DNA of 64,000 nt from Bradyrhizobium yuanmingense (GTDB lineage: Bacteria > Pseudomonadota > Alphaproteobacteria > Rhizobiales > Xanthobacteraceae), in NCBI RefSeq assembly GCF_029167105.1, contig NZ_JARFML010000007.1, positions 202,036 through 266,035 of the forward strand, given 5' to 3'. Within the stretch, counting starts at the first letter, position 1. Every line of letters begins with the position of its first letter. A program made the translations under genes and the position numbers. This document shows positions 45,156 to 53,829 of this stretch, in pieces. The notes beneath the pieces were generated by a model, which saw nothing but the letters and a program-made list of their open reading frames with translations, was not told the origin of the DNA and made no database searches.

Positions 45156-46070
45156 CTAGGCAGCGTTCAGCAGGAAAGCGACCTGGTCGCCTTGCTGTTC
45201 AATATTCAGCTGCGCCGCCCTCTTGGCAAATCCTCTCATTTCCCGCCGGCTGAACACGTCATTTGGTCTGGATGATGCGAGCGGCTTGGAGCTCCTGTAC
45301 ATTTCGCTTCCCCAGAACTGAAATGCAGTCGAATCGTCAATTGATTGCCTAACACGCAAACCGCAGCGCTCCGCCAATGCATTCATTCCCTTGCGAGAGG
45401 GTATCACAACGTGGCGCGGCGCATCCAGCTGCACCCAATTCGGGCCGTACTCTTTCCACGCATGCGAGGATGAGGTTGGGATGCGAACCAGAATGCGGCC
45501 GCCGGGCGCAAGTAGCCTTCTTGCATTGCTAAGACTTTGGTCCGGCTCAGGCACGTGTTCTAGTGAATGATTGAACATGATGAAGTCAAACTCGCCGGAC
45601 ATACACTGAAGGTCCGATTTCTGAATTGTCACGGCACCTGCTGTTGGTTCGACAATGAAGGGATCGACCCCTGTAAGGTTCTTGAACCCTGCCGCAGACA
45701 TTCTGTAGAGAAGTTTCCCGGACCCGCAGCCTACGTCTAGCACCCGAGAACTGGGATCAATTCCAAAGCATCCGATGACCGCTACGATGGGGTCGTACCT
45801 CACAAAGGACGCCATGGCTCCCAGTATGCTTTTGGTGCCAAGTGCGTACGCGTCCCTGACGGCGGAAATAGGCGAACTTCGCGAAGGTTTGGAAAACGAG
45901 TAGTACCCATCGGGGTAAAGGCGGCTCTCGTCGGCTACATCCGATAGGCGTTGAATCGTTCCACAATCACTACATTCCTGGTATTCAAACCGATCTCTTG
46001 TGCCAAACATCATCTCAATAAAAAGGTGGCGGCGATGTTCGCCGTCAGACAAGCAAGTTTTACAGATCAT
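45156..46070 (-). CDS. class I SAM-dependent methyltransferase with N-terminal zinc-binding cysteines
   Basis: 304 residues. Two Cys pairs (C3/C6 and C33/C36) make a likely zinc ribbon at the N-terminus, as in C-methyltransferases that act on sugar nucleotides. The SAM fold follows: RVLDVGCGSGKLLYRM at about 108-123, FDFIMFNHSLEHVPEP, and LLAPGGRILVRIP. It is the only minus-strand gene in this part of the locus. It probably methylates an EPS sugar; the target is unknown. Confidence 0.85.
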   Translation of the reverse strand: MICKTCLSDGEHRRHLFIEMMFGTRDRFEYQECSDCGTIQRLSDVADESRLYPDGYYSFSKPSRSSPISAVRDAYALGTKSILGAMASFVRYDPIVAVIGCFGIDPSSRVLDVGCGSGKLLYRMSAAGFKNLTGVDPFIVEPTAGAVTIQKSDLQCMSGEFDFIMFNHSLEHVPEPDQSLSNARRLLAPGGRILVRIPTSSSHAWKEYGPNWVQLDAPRHVVIPSRKGMNALAERCGLRVRQSIDDSTAFQFWGSEMYRSSKPLASSRPNDVFSRREMRGFAKRAAQLNIEQQGDQVAFLLNAA

Positions 46071-46861
46071 ATCGAGTACCTAGCCACAACGGCGGATCGA
46101 GTTCGGCACGGCGATCGGTGAGGCCGTACAGGTGCAGTGTCCTTACTATGATGCGAGACTGACGAGCTTGCGATGCCTTCGGCCTGATCGCTCTCTCCAA
46201 CTTTCTGGTCGGGCTGTCACTTTGCATGCCCCGCCTGTCGTTCTCGCCGGGCCGCGGCCCGCGGGCAATCAAGCGGAACTCCGTTGGTGTCCCGGGTAGA
46301 AGCTTATTGTATTTGCAATGAATATAATAAACCAACGGAAAATTGTCAAAATTAAATACGAAGGCCGTATGTTTTAATCCCGAGAACTCTCTCTACAGCT
46401 CAACCGAAGTCCGTATTGCCGGGATCAGGCTGCGCCGGCGTGCGCTTCGCCGGCCGCACCCCGCAATTTTGGAGCGTGGTCGGGGATGCAAGGCCGGTAC
46501 TTCAGTTCGAGTCCGATGTTATAATATAACCTGGGATGCGTTTTCTGGATTTAATCAAATGGCGATTGAAGTTTTAAATCGATTTAATTATGGTTGGGGT
46601 AGCGAGGGTCTTCCGAGGGGCTCCGGGTCTGACAGGCGGTATGCCATGCCTCCTGAGGCGACGCCGAGGTTTATTCTTGAGCGCAGACAAAGCGGTGAGT
46701 AGGCGGAATTTCATGTGCTTGCGGACTGTGCCTCCGGCGGAACCCGAGAATGGCATTCCTGGTTTGCGCGCTGAAGCATTGCAAAAGTCGGGGCAGCGAA
46801 CCCGGGAGGTCGTGCAGATGGCGCTGGCATGTCAGGCTCGACTGACCAGGAGCATTTCGTG
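46071..46861. other. intergenic region with two A+T islands
   Basis: About 790 bp with no supported gene; open frames here are short and lack ribosome sites. A+T islands at about 46305-46380 and 46515-46595 contain TTAAAT/ATTTAA steps, and should hold promoters for the outward methyltransferase (minus) and glycosyltransferase (plus). A ten-base match to the tRNA-Leu T arm at 46511 is probably chance. Confidence 0.4.
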
Positions 46862-47875
46862 ATGTCCAAGGCACATCCGCCCAAGGTTGGAGGAATGGCC
46901 GAAGGCCCTTTGGTCACGGTCGTGATGTGCGTGTACAACGCCGGCGAATATTTTCGGCCGTCGCTGTTGAGCATAATTAATCAGACATACACGAACCTGG
47001 ATATTCTCATTATCGACGATGGCAGTTCGGACGGCTGCTTCAGCTCGGTTCAGGATTTGCTGGTAGATGAGCGTGTTCGCGTGATCCATCAAGCGAACTC
47101 AGGCAAGCCTGTTGCTGTCAATCGAGCGCTCGATCGGATTCGCGGCGAGTTTTACGCAATTCAGGACGCGGATGACATCAGCTATCCAACCAGAATCGAA
47201 AAGCAGGTTCGTGCGCTGCTCAACAGCCCGCATTTGGCTGCCGTATTCTGCGGTAACGAGCTCATCATCAACGAGAGATTCATGGCACCCGTGTTTTCGC
47301 CGAAGAGCGAGAGCGACTGCCAGTCCGAGATCAGAGCCTTTCAAATGCCGGCTCTCGATCCCACGGGAATGTTTCGAATGTCGTTGGTTGGCGATATCCG
47401 GTTCGAGCCGTCGTTAATGGTTGCCGAGACCTGCGATTACATATGGAGAATCGGGGAGGTGCATCCGATGATCGTATTGGGGGAGTGCCTCTATGCCTAC
47501 CGCATTCTTCCCAATTCCCTCAGCCGACGGGCGCCAACCTGGCGGAAGCAGTTTGAAGTCGATGTCTTCAGGCGAGCATGCGAGCGGCGCGGTTTGCGGT
47601 TTGAGCAGGGGTGCGCGGATGCGATGTGCGGCTACAGACGGTCTAACAACAGTTTACTAGACAACAACATCGCCGCCCATTTCATCAAGAGCGTGCTGGA
47701 TTGGCGCAGGTCAAACCGTCGGTTGTCGGCATTAAAGACGGGTTGGCAATGTGTGTGTTTGCACCCAGCGGATCCGCACTACTACAAGGCGCTGGTTTAC
47801 GCCTTGATTTCACCCAGCGTAGCGAGCCGCCTGCGTCGTGACTTCCTGGCGACTCCCCTGGAGACGACGAAATGA
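46862..47875 (+). CDS. family 2 glycosyltransferase
   Basis: 337 residues from ATG 46862 with AGGAG 8 nt upstream; earlier in-frame starts (46829) lack this. LVTVVMCVYNAGEYFRPSLLSI and LIIDDGSSDGCF make the GT2 nucleotide-binding core; FYAIQDADDISYPTRI is the DxDD metal site. The C-terminus is Arg-rich and helical. It starts a run of plus-strand EPS genes (46.9-52.4 kb). Confidence 0.88.
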   Translation: MSKAHPPKVGGMAEGPLVTVVMCVYNAGEYFRPSLLSIINQTYTNLDILIIDDGSSDGCFSSVQDLLVDERVRVIHQANSGKPVAVNRALDRIRGEFYAIQDADDISYPTRIEKQVRALLNSPHLAAVFCGNELIINERFMAPVFSPKSESDCQSEIRAFQMPALDPTGMFRMSLVGDIRFEPSLMVAETCDYIWRIGEVHPMIVLGECLYAYRILPNSLSRRAPTWRKQFEVDVFRRACERRGLRFEQGCADAMCGYRRSNNSLLDNNIAAHFIKSVLDWRRSNRRLSALKTGWQCVCLHPADPHYYKALVYALISPSVASRLRRDFLATPLETTK

Positions 47876-47971
47876 AGCGCATCGTAGCGAGCAACCGTCG
47901 CTTTGTGCGGTGCCTCGGCTTCGACCGCGTTGCCTGTTTGCAGAACGTCTCAGATACTTGAGGTACTCGCG

Positions 47972-49375
47972 TTGACTCGCAAAAGCCTAGAATTGGAGCC
48001 GGGTTCTCAGCTTACGTATCTGTACGGTCGGCAGGGGAGTCCAGTTGGTCGCGCGGCGGGGGGCGCGCGTTGGGGGACTGAGCTGTATCTGAAGCTCTTG
48101 TTGGTCGCGATTTTTTTGCCCGAAGGGTTGTCCTTCTTCGTCGGCGATTTTCGCCTCTCGGTTGCTCGAGTTCTAATTTTCTGTTCCTTCATCGCCGCGC
48201 TACAGCAGCTTGGACAGCGTCTAGGCACGCGAACCGTCGTCTGCGTACCATCGGATATCTTGGCGCCGCTTGCGGGCGTTTGGATGATGTTGGCTGCCAC
48301 CGTCACCGATGGTCCGGCGGGCTTTAAAGGGGCCGGAATCGAGGCGCTTACGTTTGTGGGCGCATACTTGACGTTCCGGTTTCTCCTCGGTCCGGTCGAT
48401 AGTTCCGTTCGAATAGCACGGTTCTCCTGCAAGTTGATGATTCTGATCGTCGGCATAGCGCTTCTTGACCCGCTCAGTGATAAACTGTTCACCTATGAGT
48501 TCATCAAAGGTATTACTGGCTATACGAAGCTCAGTTACGATGGACCATTGGCAATCAGGGCTGACACGTTCTACCGGGACGGTGTCGCTCGCGCCATGGG
48601 GCCGCTCGAGCATTCGATATTGTTCGGTGCTGTTTGCGTTTGGTTTGGAGTCGTGGCCTTCACTACGTTCAGGCACCAGGTACTCGGCTGGGGTGTGGCG
48701 GGCATCGCCCTCATCGGTGTGTGGTTTTCGCAGGCGCGCAGTCCATTGCTGGCTTATCTGATCGGATTTGCGCTGGCGAGCTTCTATGCTGCAAGCCCTC
48801 GCTTCACTGCCCGATGGAAGTTGGTCGGGTTGTGTGTGACCGCTCTACTCCTTGTTGTTTTCACTTTCTCGGGCAGCCCGGTCGCAACCCTTGTGCGACT
48901 GAGCGGAGTAAGCCCGGAGGCGGCCTGGGCCCGTCAAGCGATTTGGGACACGGGGGGACCTGTGGTCCTCGGTTCGCCGATCTTCGGAATTGGTTTGAAT
49001 GGCGACTGGAATTGGCAGTCGCATGGCGCGCTCGTGAGTTCGAGCGTGGATGCCTTTTGGCTTGCCACCGCAATGTCGTATGGAATTCCGGGAAGCGCGT
49101 TGATGCTTTTGACAATTGCCAGCGCATGCTGGCTTGGCCCGATCGACAAATCGCCCAATCTTACTTCCGAAGAGGGGCGGCTATCGGTGGCGCTCGGAAT
49201 TGTAATAACGACGATCGCTTTTCTAGGGTTCATTGTGCACTTTTGGGGCATCTGTTGGATCCTCATCGCCGTGTTTACCGGAATGCGAGCGAACCTCGCG
49301 GAGACCGCGATATTGCGCGATAGAGGCGCGCCAGCGGCGCAAACGAGGTGCGACCCGATTACCGGAAGCATTTGA
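47972..49375 (+). CDS. O-antigen ligase/Wzy-family membrane protein
   Basis: I place the start at TTG 47972 (GAGG 8 nt upstream), giving 467 residues; the frame is open from 47903. About ten to eleven membrane helices. The loop with RADTFYRDGVARAMGPLEHSILFG and the helix GVWFSQARSPLLAYLIGFAL are characteristic of the Wzy_C/O-antigen ligase domain (PF04932), where Arg residues of the large periplasmic loop are catalytic. It either polymerises the repeat unit or ligates it to a carrier. It is the clearest polymerase candidate in the window. Confidence 0.82.
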   Translation: MTRKSLELEPGSQLTYLYGRQGSPVGRAAGGARWGTELYLKLLLVAIFLPEGLSFFVGDFRLSVARVLIFCSFIAALQQLGQRLGTRTVVCVPSDILAPLAGVWMMLAATVTDGPAGFKGAGIEALTFVGAYLTFRFLLGPVDSSVRIARFSCKLMILIVGIALLDPLSDKLFTYEFIKGITGYTKLSYDGPLAIRADTFYRDGVARAMGPLEHSILFGAVCVWFGVVAFTTFRHQVLGWGVAGIALIGVWFSQARSPLLAYLIGFALASFYAASPRFTARWKLVGLCVTALLLVVFTFSGSPVATLVRLSGVSPEAAWARQAIWDTGGPVVLGSPIFGIGLNGDWNWQSHGALVSSSVDAFWLATAMSYGIPGSALMLLTIASACWLGPIDKSPNLTSEEGRLSVALGIVITTIAFLGFIVHFWGICWILIAVFTGMRANLAETAILRDRGAPAAQTRCDPITGSI

Positions 49376-49447
49376 AGACGGTCGACCGCGAGGTCATTAG
49401 GCGGGCAGGAATGCCGACCAGGATTTCTCGCTGCGCAGGACTAAAGC

Positions 49448-50431
49448 ATGAAGGTTTCCATTATCATACGAACTTACAATCGTGCGTACATCATCGGGGA
49501 AGCGATCGAGAGTGCCTTGAATCAGACGTATGGAAACTTCGAAATAATCGTCGTTGATGATGGATCCACAGACGACACGGCCGCGGCGGTGAAAAAGGTT
49601 CGAAGCGAGAAAGTGCGTTACGTTCGGCATGATCGCAATCGCGGGGTCAGTGCGGCAGGCAACACGGGCATAAAGGCCGCCAACGGCGATATCATTGCTC
49701 ATCTGGATTCGGATGACTTGTGGAAGCCGGAGATGCTCAGCAGCCTCGTCGATGTTTTGCGGCGTCATCGTCAGATTGGCGCGGTGTTCTGTGACGTTGA
49801 GGTCGATCGCGGCAAATCCATCTCGTCAATTGTCTCAAGCATGCGCGCATTTCCGAAACTGCTCGCATCGCGCGCGCGTTCTGATTTCGATGTTTTTCTG
49901 TTCAGCAGCCGTGAGATGTATCTGTGTTTGTTGGAAGAAGTGCCTATCAAGCCGACTGCGGTATTGATCCGGCGCACTGTTCTGGATGAGTTTAGAGGTT
50001 ATGATGAATCATGGTGTTCGGGCGAGGACTGGGAACTGTACCTGAGAATCTCGAAGCATTATGGATTTGGATACGTCGATCGCAAGCTTGCAGTTATGCG
50101 GGTGCTCGAGGATTCAACCCTATCGAGGCTCCAGGAGGAGGATAAGTCGTCCTTGCTGCAGCTGGCAGTGAGCGAGAAGAAGGGGCTTCGGCAAGATCGC
50201 GAAGCACTCGAGGCGGCAAATCGTGCAATCGCTCGGCATTGCAAGGATCTGGGATGGATCTATCTGCACTCGGGAAGACGAATGAAATCGATCTCAACCT
50301 ACGCTCGAGGATTTGCCGAAACGGGGCACGTACCTCTCGTTATGAGAGCCGGCGTGGCTCTTATGCCTCTGTCGCTTAGTGCGAGTTTGAAAAAGCTACT
50401 TCTATCCAGCGATGGCTCGCGCGCTCCATGA
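49448..50431 (+). CDS. family 2 glycosyltransferase
   Basis: 327 residues. MKVSIIIRTYNRAYIIGEAIESAL and IIVVDDGSTDDTAAAV are the GT2 start; IIAHLDSDDLWKPEML is the DxDD metal site, and CSGEDWELYLRI carries the ED base motif. CAGGA lies about 8 nt upstream of ATG 49448. The C-terminal 90 residues are helical with TPR-like spacing. It ends 49 nt before the next gene's chosen start. Confidence 0.9.
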   Translation: MKVSIIIRTYNRAYIIGEAIESALNQTYGNFEIIVVDDGSTDDTAAAVKKVRSEKVRYVRHDRNRGVSAAGNTGIKAANGDIIAHLDSDDLWKPEMLSSLVDVLRRHRQIGAVFCDVEVDRGKSISSIVSSMRAFPKLLASRARSDFDVFLFSSREMYLCLLEEVPIKPTAVLIRRTVLDEFRGYDESWCSGEDWELYLRISKHYGFGYVDRKLAVMRVLEDSTLSRLQEEDKSSLLQLAVSEKKGLRQDREALEAANRAIARHCKDLGWIYLHSGRRMKSISTYARGFAETGHVPLVMRAGVALMPLSLSASLKKLLLSSDGSRAP

Positions 50432-50480
50432 GAGATCTTTTCCGGCGAAGTGGTCGATGGTCCGTGTGTGCGGGAATAGA

Positions 50481-51647
50481 ATGACTGAGAAGCACATCTC
50501 CGACAGGCCGGCGGCACGGCGGATTGCATTCGCGACGATCGGTGATGGGCGCCTGGTCAGGTTCTGGTCCGGTACCCCGTTTCACATGTGGAGATCGCTC
50601 GCAGGTGAGGGGCACGAGGTGGTCCATATCGGTCCGTTGAGCGCACCGATACTGCCTCTCTACAAGACGTATTCCAGGCTTTGCCGTGCCTTTCGCGGGC
50701 GCGGTCGTTCCCCGTTGCATGCGGGGGCGGTCGTTGCACAGTATGCAGCGGACTCAGCGCGTAAAATCCGAGCGGTGTCGCCCGATATCGTCTTCGCGCC
50801 GGCCGGCTCTACCTTTGCATGGAGTGTGCCTAACGGCGTTCCGCTCGTCTATGCGTCCGACGCGACCTTTCGGCTCATTGAGAACTACCATCCCAACTAT
50901 CGAAACTTGTCGCGAGGGGCTCGGGACATCGCTGAACGCGTGGAGCGGGACACGATCGCGCGTGCGGATCTGATCCTCTACCCGTCGGAATGGGCAGCCG
51001 AATCTGCCATCAGGGACTACGGTGCCGACCGTAGCCGGGTGCATGTCATTCCTTGGGGCGCCAACCTCGAAGAAGCGCCGGATCGTGCCTCCGTGCTAGG
51101 TTGCCGCAAGCCGGGTCCCTGCCGTCTCCTCTTCATTGGCGCCAACTGGGAGGAGAAGGGCGCTGACATCGCGGTCGGCGTCCTCGCTGAACTGAGGAAG
51201 AGGGGCATGGAGGCGGAGCTCGTGATCTGCGGATGTACTCCGCCGAAGCCAGTTGCGCAGGATGGCCTGACGATCATCCCTTATCTCGACAAGTGTGATC
51301 GCGAACAGCGCGACCGATTGGATCAACTCTATCGGGACGCGGATCTATTTCTGCTGCCAACCCGGGCGGATTGCTATGGAATCGTGTTCTGTGAAGCAGC
51401 GGCCCATGGAGTACCGAGCATTGCGCCGGCCACTGGCGGCGTCCCCTGCGCGATCCGCAACGGGGAGACGGGCTTGTTGTTGCCACCGAAAGCGACGAAG
51501 GCGGACTATGCGGCGGTCATCTTCGAGACCTTTGCTAACCAGGATCGGCTGGCACGCCTGAGACAATCGAGCCGCGACGCCTTCGAGGCCCGATTGAACT
51601 GGCAGGCTTGGGCCCGGCGGGTTTCAGATCTGATAGAAACTCTATGA
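50481..51647 (+). CDS. family 4 glycosyltransferase
   Basis: 388 residues from ATG 50481; in-frame ATGs at 50412 and 50457 are possible, the first overlapping the previous gene by 20 nt. GT-B fold: N-terminal RIAFATIGDGRLVRFWSGTP, then CRLLFIGANWEEKGADIAVGVL and LPTRADCYGIVFCEAAAHGVP, the GT4 E-x7-E region. Retaining transferase for a further EPS sugar. Its stop overlaps the deacetylase start as ATGA, so the two are coupled. Confidence 0.88.
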   Translation: MTEKHISDRPAARRIAFATIGDGRLVRFWSGTPFHMWRSLAGEGHEVVHIGPLSAPILPLYKTYSRLCRAFRGRGRSPLHAGAVVAQYAADSARKIRAVSPDIVFAPAGSTFAWSVPNGVPLVYASDATFRLIENYHPNYRNLSRGARDIAERVERDTIARADLILYPSEWAAESAIRDYGADRSRVHVIPWGANLEEAPDRASVLGCRKPGPCRLLFIGANWEEKGADIAVGVLAELRKRGMEAELVICGCTPPKPVAQDGLTIIPYLDKCDREQRDRLDQLYRDADLFLLPTRADCYGIVFCEAAAHGVPSIAPATGGVPCAIRNGETGLLLPPKATKADYAAVIFETFANQDRLARLRQSSRDAFEARLNWQAWARRVSDLIETL

Positions 51648-52369
51648 TCGTCTTGAATTATCATGAGCTGGTGGAAGCCTCGCCTTCGAACGCGTGGTGC
51701 CTGACTCATGAAACGTTCGAAGCGCATCTCGCACTTTGCGGGGAAGCGCTGGTCTCGCCTCGGAGTTTTCTGGAGCATTGCTCCGATCCGACATCCCACG
51801 GCAGCGGCGCGGTCCTGTTGACTTTCGACGATGGATTTCTTTCGGACTATACGCATGTCTACGCCCGTTACATGACGACCGGTCGTATTCCGGGTTTCAT
51901 GTCCTTTATCCCGGTAGATTTTGTAGGCTCGCCGGGACGTATGAGTTGGGAGATGATCGAAGAGCTTGCCAAGGGGGGGGTTGCAATCGGATCACATGGC
52001 ATGGCCCACGTCGATCTGACGAGTGTCTCGGACGCAGAGCTCGAGCGCGAACTCGGTGTGTCGAAGTCGATGCTCGAGGATCGCCTTGGCCGACAGGTAG
52101 CTCTCTTCGCTTTCCCATATGGACGGTTTTCCCGACGGGTCTGGGAGGCGGCACTAAGGGCTGGCTACACACACCTGTTTACAATCCAGCTTGGATATCA
52201 TCGCGGCTTCGAATCTTTTTTGTACTCCCGCCTTTGTCTGACGACCAACATGGATGCGGAGTACATGCGACGCCACTTGCGCGATCCGGATGCGATGCGC
52301 GGCGTTTCCTGGAAAATCAGCACAAAGCTCGGGCTCTATCGCCAACTGATGCGCTGGCGGTATCACTAG
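51644..52369 (+). CDS. polysaccharide deacetylase (NodB homology domain, CE4)
   Basis: 241 residues from ATG 51644 (ATGA overlap with the glycosyltransferase). LLTFDDGF at 58-65 holds the catalytic base and metal Asp; SHGMAH at 117-122 has the two metal-binding His; LFAFPYGRF follows as motif 3. There is no signal peptide, so it probably acts in the cytoplasm or on lipid-linked sugars rather than on finished polymer. It would remove N-acetyl groups from an amino sugar, changing charge. Its stop interlocks with the convergent methyltransferase stop. Confidence 0.9.
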   Translation: MIVLNYHELVEASPSNAWCLTHETFEAHLALCGEALVSPRSFLEHCSDPTSHGSGAVLLTFDDGFLSDYTHVYARYMTTGRIPGFMSFIPVDFVGSPGRMSWEMIEELAKGGVAIGSHGMAHVDLTSVSDAELERELGVSKSMLEDRLGRQVALFAFPYGRFSRRVWEAALRAGYTHLFTIQLGYHRGFESFLYSRLCLTTNMDAEYMRRHLRDPDAMRGVSWKISTKLGLYRQLMRWRYH

Positions 52370-53058
52370 CGCTTTAGTATTTGGGGCGGTTTCAGTGCTG
52401 TGCAAAGCCAGGACATCGCTCGTTGAGTCGTCTTGGCCTCGTCGATCACCTCGAATGCTCGCTTTGCCTCCCGCAACACTGCCAATGATCGCCGCGATGC
52501 GGTGTAGTTCGAGACGATGATGCAGCCGCCCGGTTTGAGTGATTGCGCGTAACGCTCGAGCGACCGAACGGGGTCGCGCAAATAGAAAAGAGACTCGTTG
52601 AAGACGATGACATCGAAACGGCCGTCGGGCTCGTACACGTCGCCGTCAGCCTGAGAAAAGTCAGTGCGATCGTCGTTGTACAGACGGAGCTTCTCGATTG
52701 CCACGTCAGAGATGTCCACTCCGACATAGCGTTCATATCCAAGCTGCTTGAAGCGCTCGAATAGCATGCCGTCTCCGCAGCCGATTTCCAGGTACTCGCC
52801 GCCACGTCTAAAAGCGTCCATGAAACCAATGAGTGTCCAGTAGCGAGCGACCTCGCGCTGCATGTAGGTCCAGAGACCATCGCTGTACTCGGCGTCCCAA
52901 GTGGATTTCGCTTTTGGGCTGTCACCGAACCCCTGCGCAGTCTCCCACTCGCTAACGGCGCGTCCGAGCGCGTCGCCAAAAGGCAGCCGGGCCAATCCGA
53001 AGGCATAGTATGCGGCGCGCACCCGGCGCCATGCGTGGTAGTGAAGTGCTGCGAGCAT
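52366..53058 (-). CDS. class I SAM-dependent methyltransferase
   Basis: 230 residues from ATG 53058, with GGCAGG 6 nt upstream; a TTG at 53064 adds two residues. YLEIGCGDGMLFERF is the SAM-binding loop, YVGVDISDVAIEKL motif post-I, FDVIVFNESLFYL motif II, and LKPGGCIIVSNY motif III. The stop codons of this gene and of the convergent deacetylase share the palindrome CTAG at 52366-52369. Likely decorates the EPS or its precursor; the target is unknown. Confidence 0.85.
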   Translation of the reverse strand: MLAALHYHAWRRVRAAYYAFGLARLPFGDALGRAVSEWETAQGFGDSPKAKSTWDAEYSDGLWTYMQREVARYWTLIGFMDAFRRGGEYLEIGCGDGMLFERFKQLGYERYVGVDISDVAIEKLRLYNDDRTDFSQADGDVYEPDGRFDVIVFNESLFYLRDPVRSLERYAQSLKPGGCIIVSNYTASRRSLAVLREAKRAFEVIDEAKTTQRAMSWLCTALKPPQILKR

Positions 53059-53829
53059 TCCCAACCTGCCAACGCGTATTCGACGTCAGATAGTTTAATA
53101 CAGGTGAAGCTATCGACAGATCAAGAGTGTACGGCGGGCGAGAACTGCAGATTTCACAGTGCTTGTGTGGTGAGCTTTCGCCCGGCCAATTCGCTGGCGC
53201 ATCTCGAACCTTTGTCCGTGAGTCGCCAAGGAACGAATACCGCAAACGTCTTGGCTCCTATCCTTCGGTGATCGGATGGAGAGTATCACGCCCCGCAGAA
53301 TCACGGTACGTCCCCCGTAACTCGCCCCCCGCTGCCAACGCGCGAGCATCATTAGGTAGTGGCTGGACGCTGCCACATCGGGTCTTCCGGTGCCGCGGAT
53401 CGGGTCTCAACCATTGCTTCTAGCTGAAAGCCGACCGGGAATAGTGCCTGCAAAAAAGGTAGTGCTTTTTTGGCAGGAGTTACACACCCCAGATACTCGG
53501 ATAAAATGGGTTGAGTTGTGCAATGCAGAAATTAAATGCCTATTAACAGTTGACGGATGTATTTAATTGCGCCTATCATTATTTGTATTTTGCAATTTGT
53601 CACAGAAAATCAAAGCCATGAGCAATGGTTTTGCGGAATTTGCCCAAGCGATAATTTCCCTTTCATTGCGTGCATTGCCGGGGCGGTTGCGCCTAAGGCT
53701 TAAACCCGGGGCACTCGGTTACCGGGTTCGTCGACGCATTTGTCTTAAGTCGCTGCTTACAGCTGGTGGCCCATCGCTATCCGTTTGGCATGCTAGCCCT
53801 CGACCAATTTTCGCTTGAAGGGAGTTGTC
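53059..53829. other. intergenic region upstream of the GMC oxidoreductase
   Basis: About 770 bp without a convincing gene. The left 380 bp is G+C-rich with overlapping short frames only. A poly(A)/poly(T) hairpin is at 53447-53477, and A+T-rich DNA at about 53515-53590 probably contains the promoter for the downstream pair. A weak 83-codon frame ending at 53818 (TTG start, no ribosome site) is not supported. Confidence 0.4.
53447..53477. repeat. imperfect hairpin with A6/T6 in the stem
   Basis: CCTGCAAAAAAG (53447-53458) pairs with CTTTTTTGGCAGG (53465-53477) with one bulged base, around a short loop. On each strand the second arm ends a T-run, so it may terminate transcription weakly, or act as a protein-binding dyad. 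It sits 350 bp before the GMC gene. Confidence 0.4.

Noticed and set aside
46511..46520. Ten-base match GTTCGAGTCC to the T arm of the tRNA-Leu, as a possible attachment-site copy
   Set aside because: Only ten bases match and the flanks differ; a match of this length is not improbable in 64 kb searched on both strands.
46590..46862. 90-codon frame upstream of the glycosyltransferase at 46862
   Set aside because: Low-complexity Arg/Gly-rich translation, no ribosome site, and it overlaps likely promoter DNA.
53567..53818. 83-codon frame just before the GMC gene
   Set aside because: TTG start without ribosome site, sequence not protein-like except for composition; no recognisable family.
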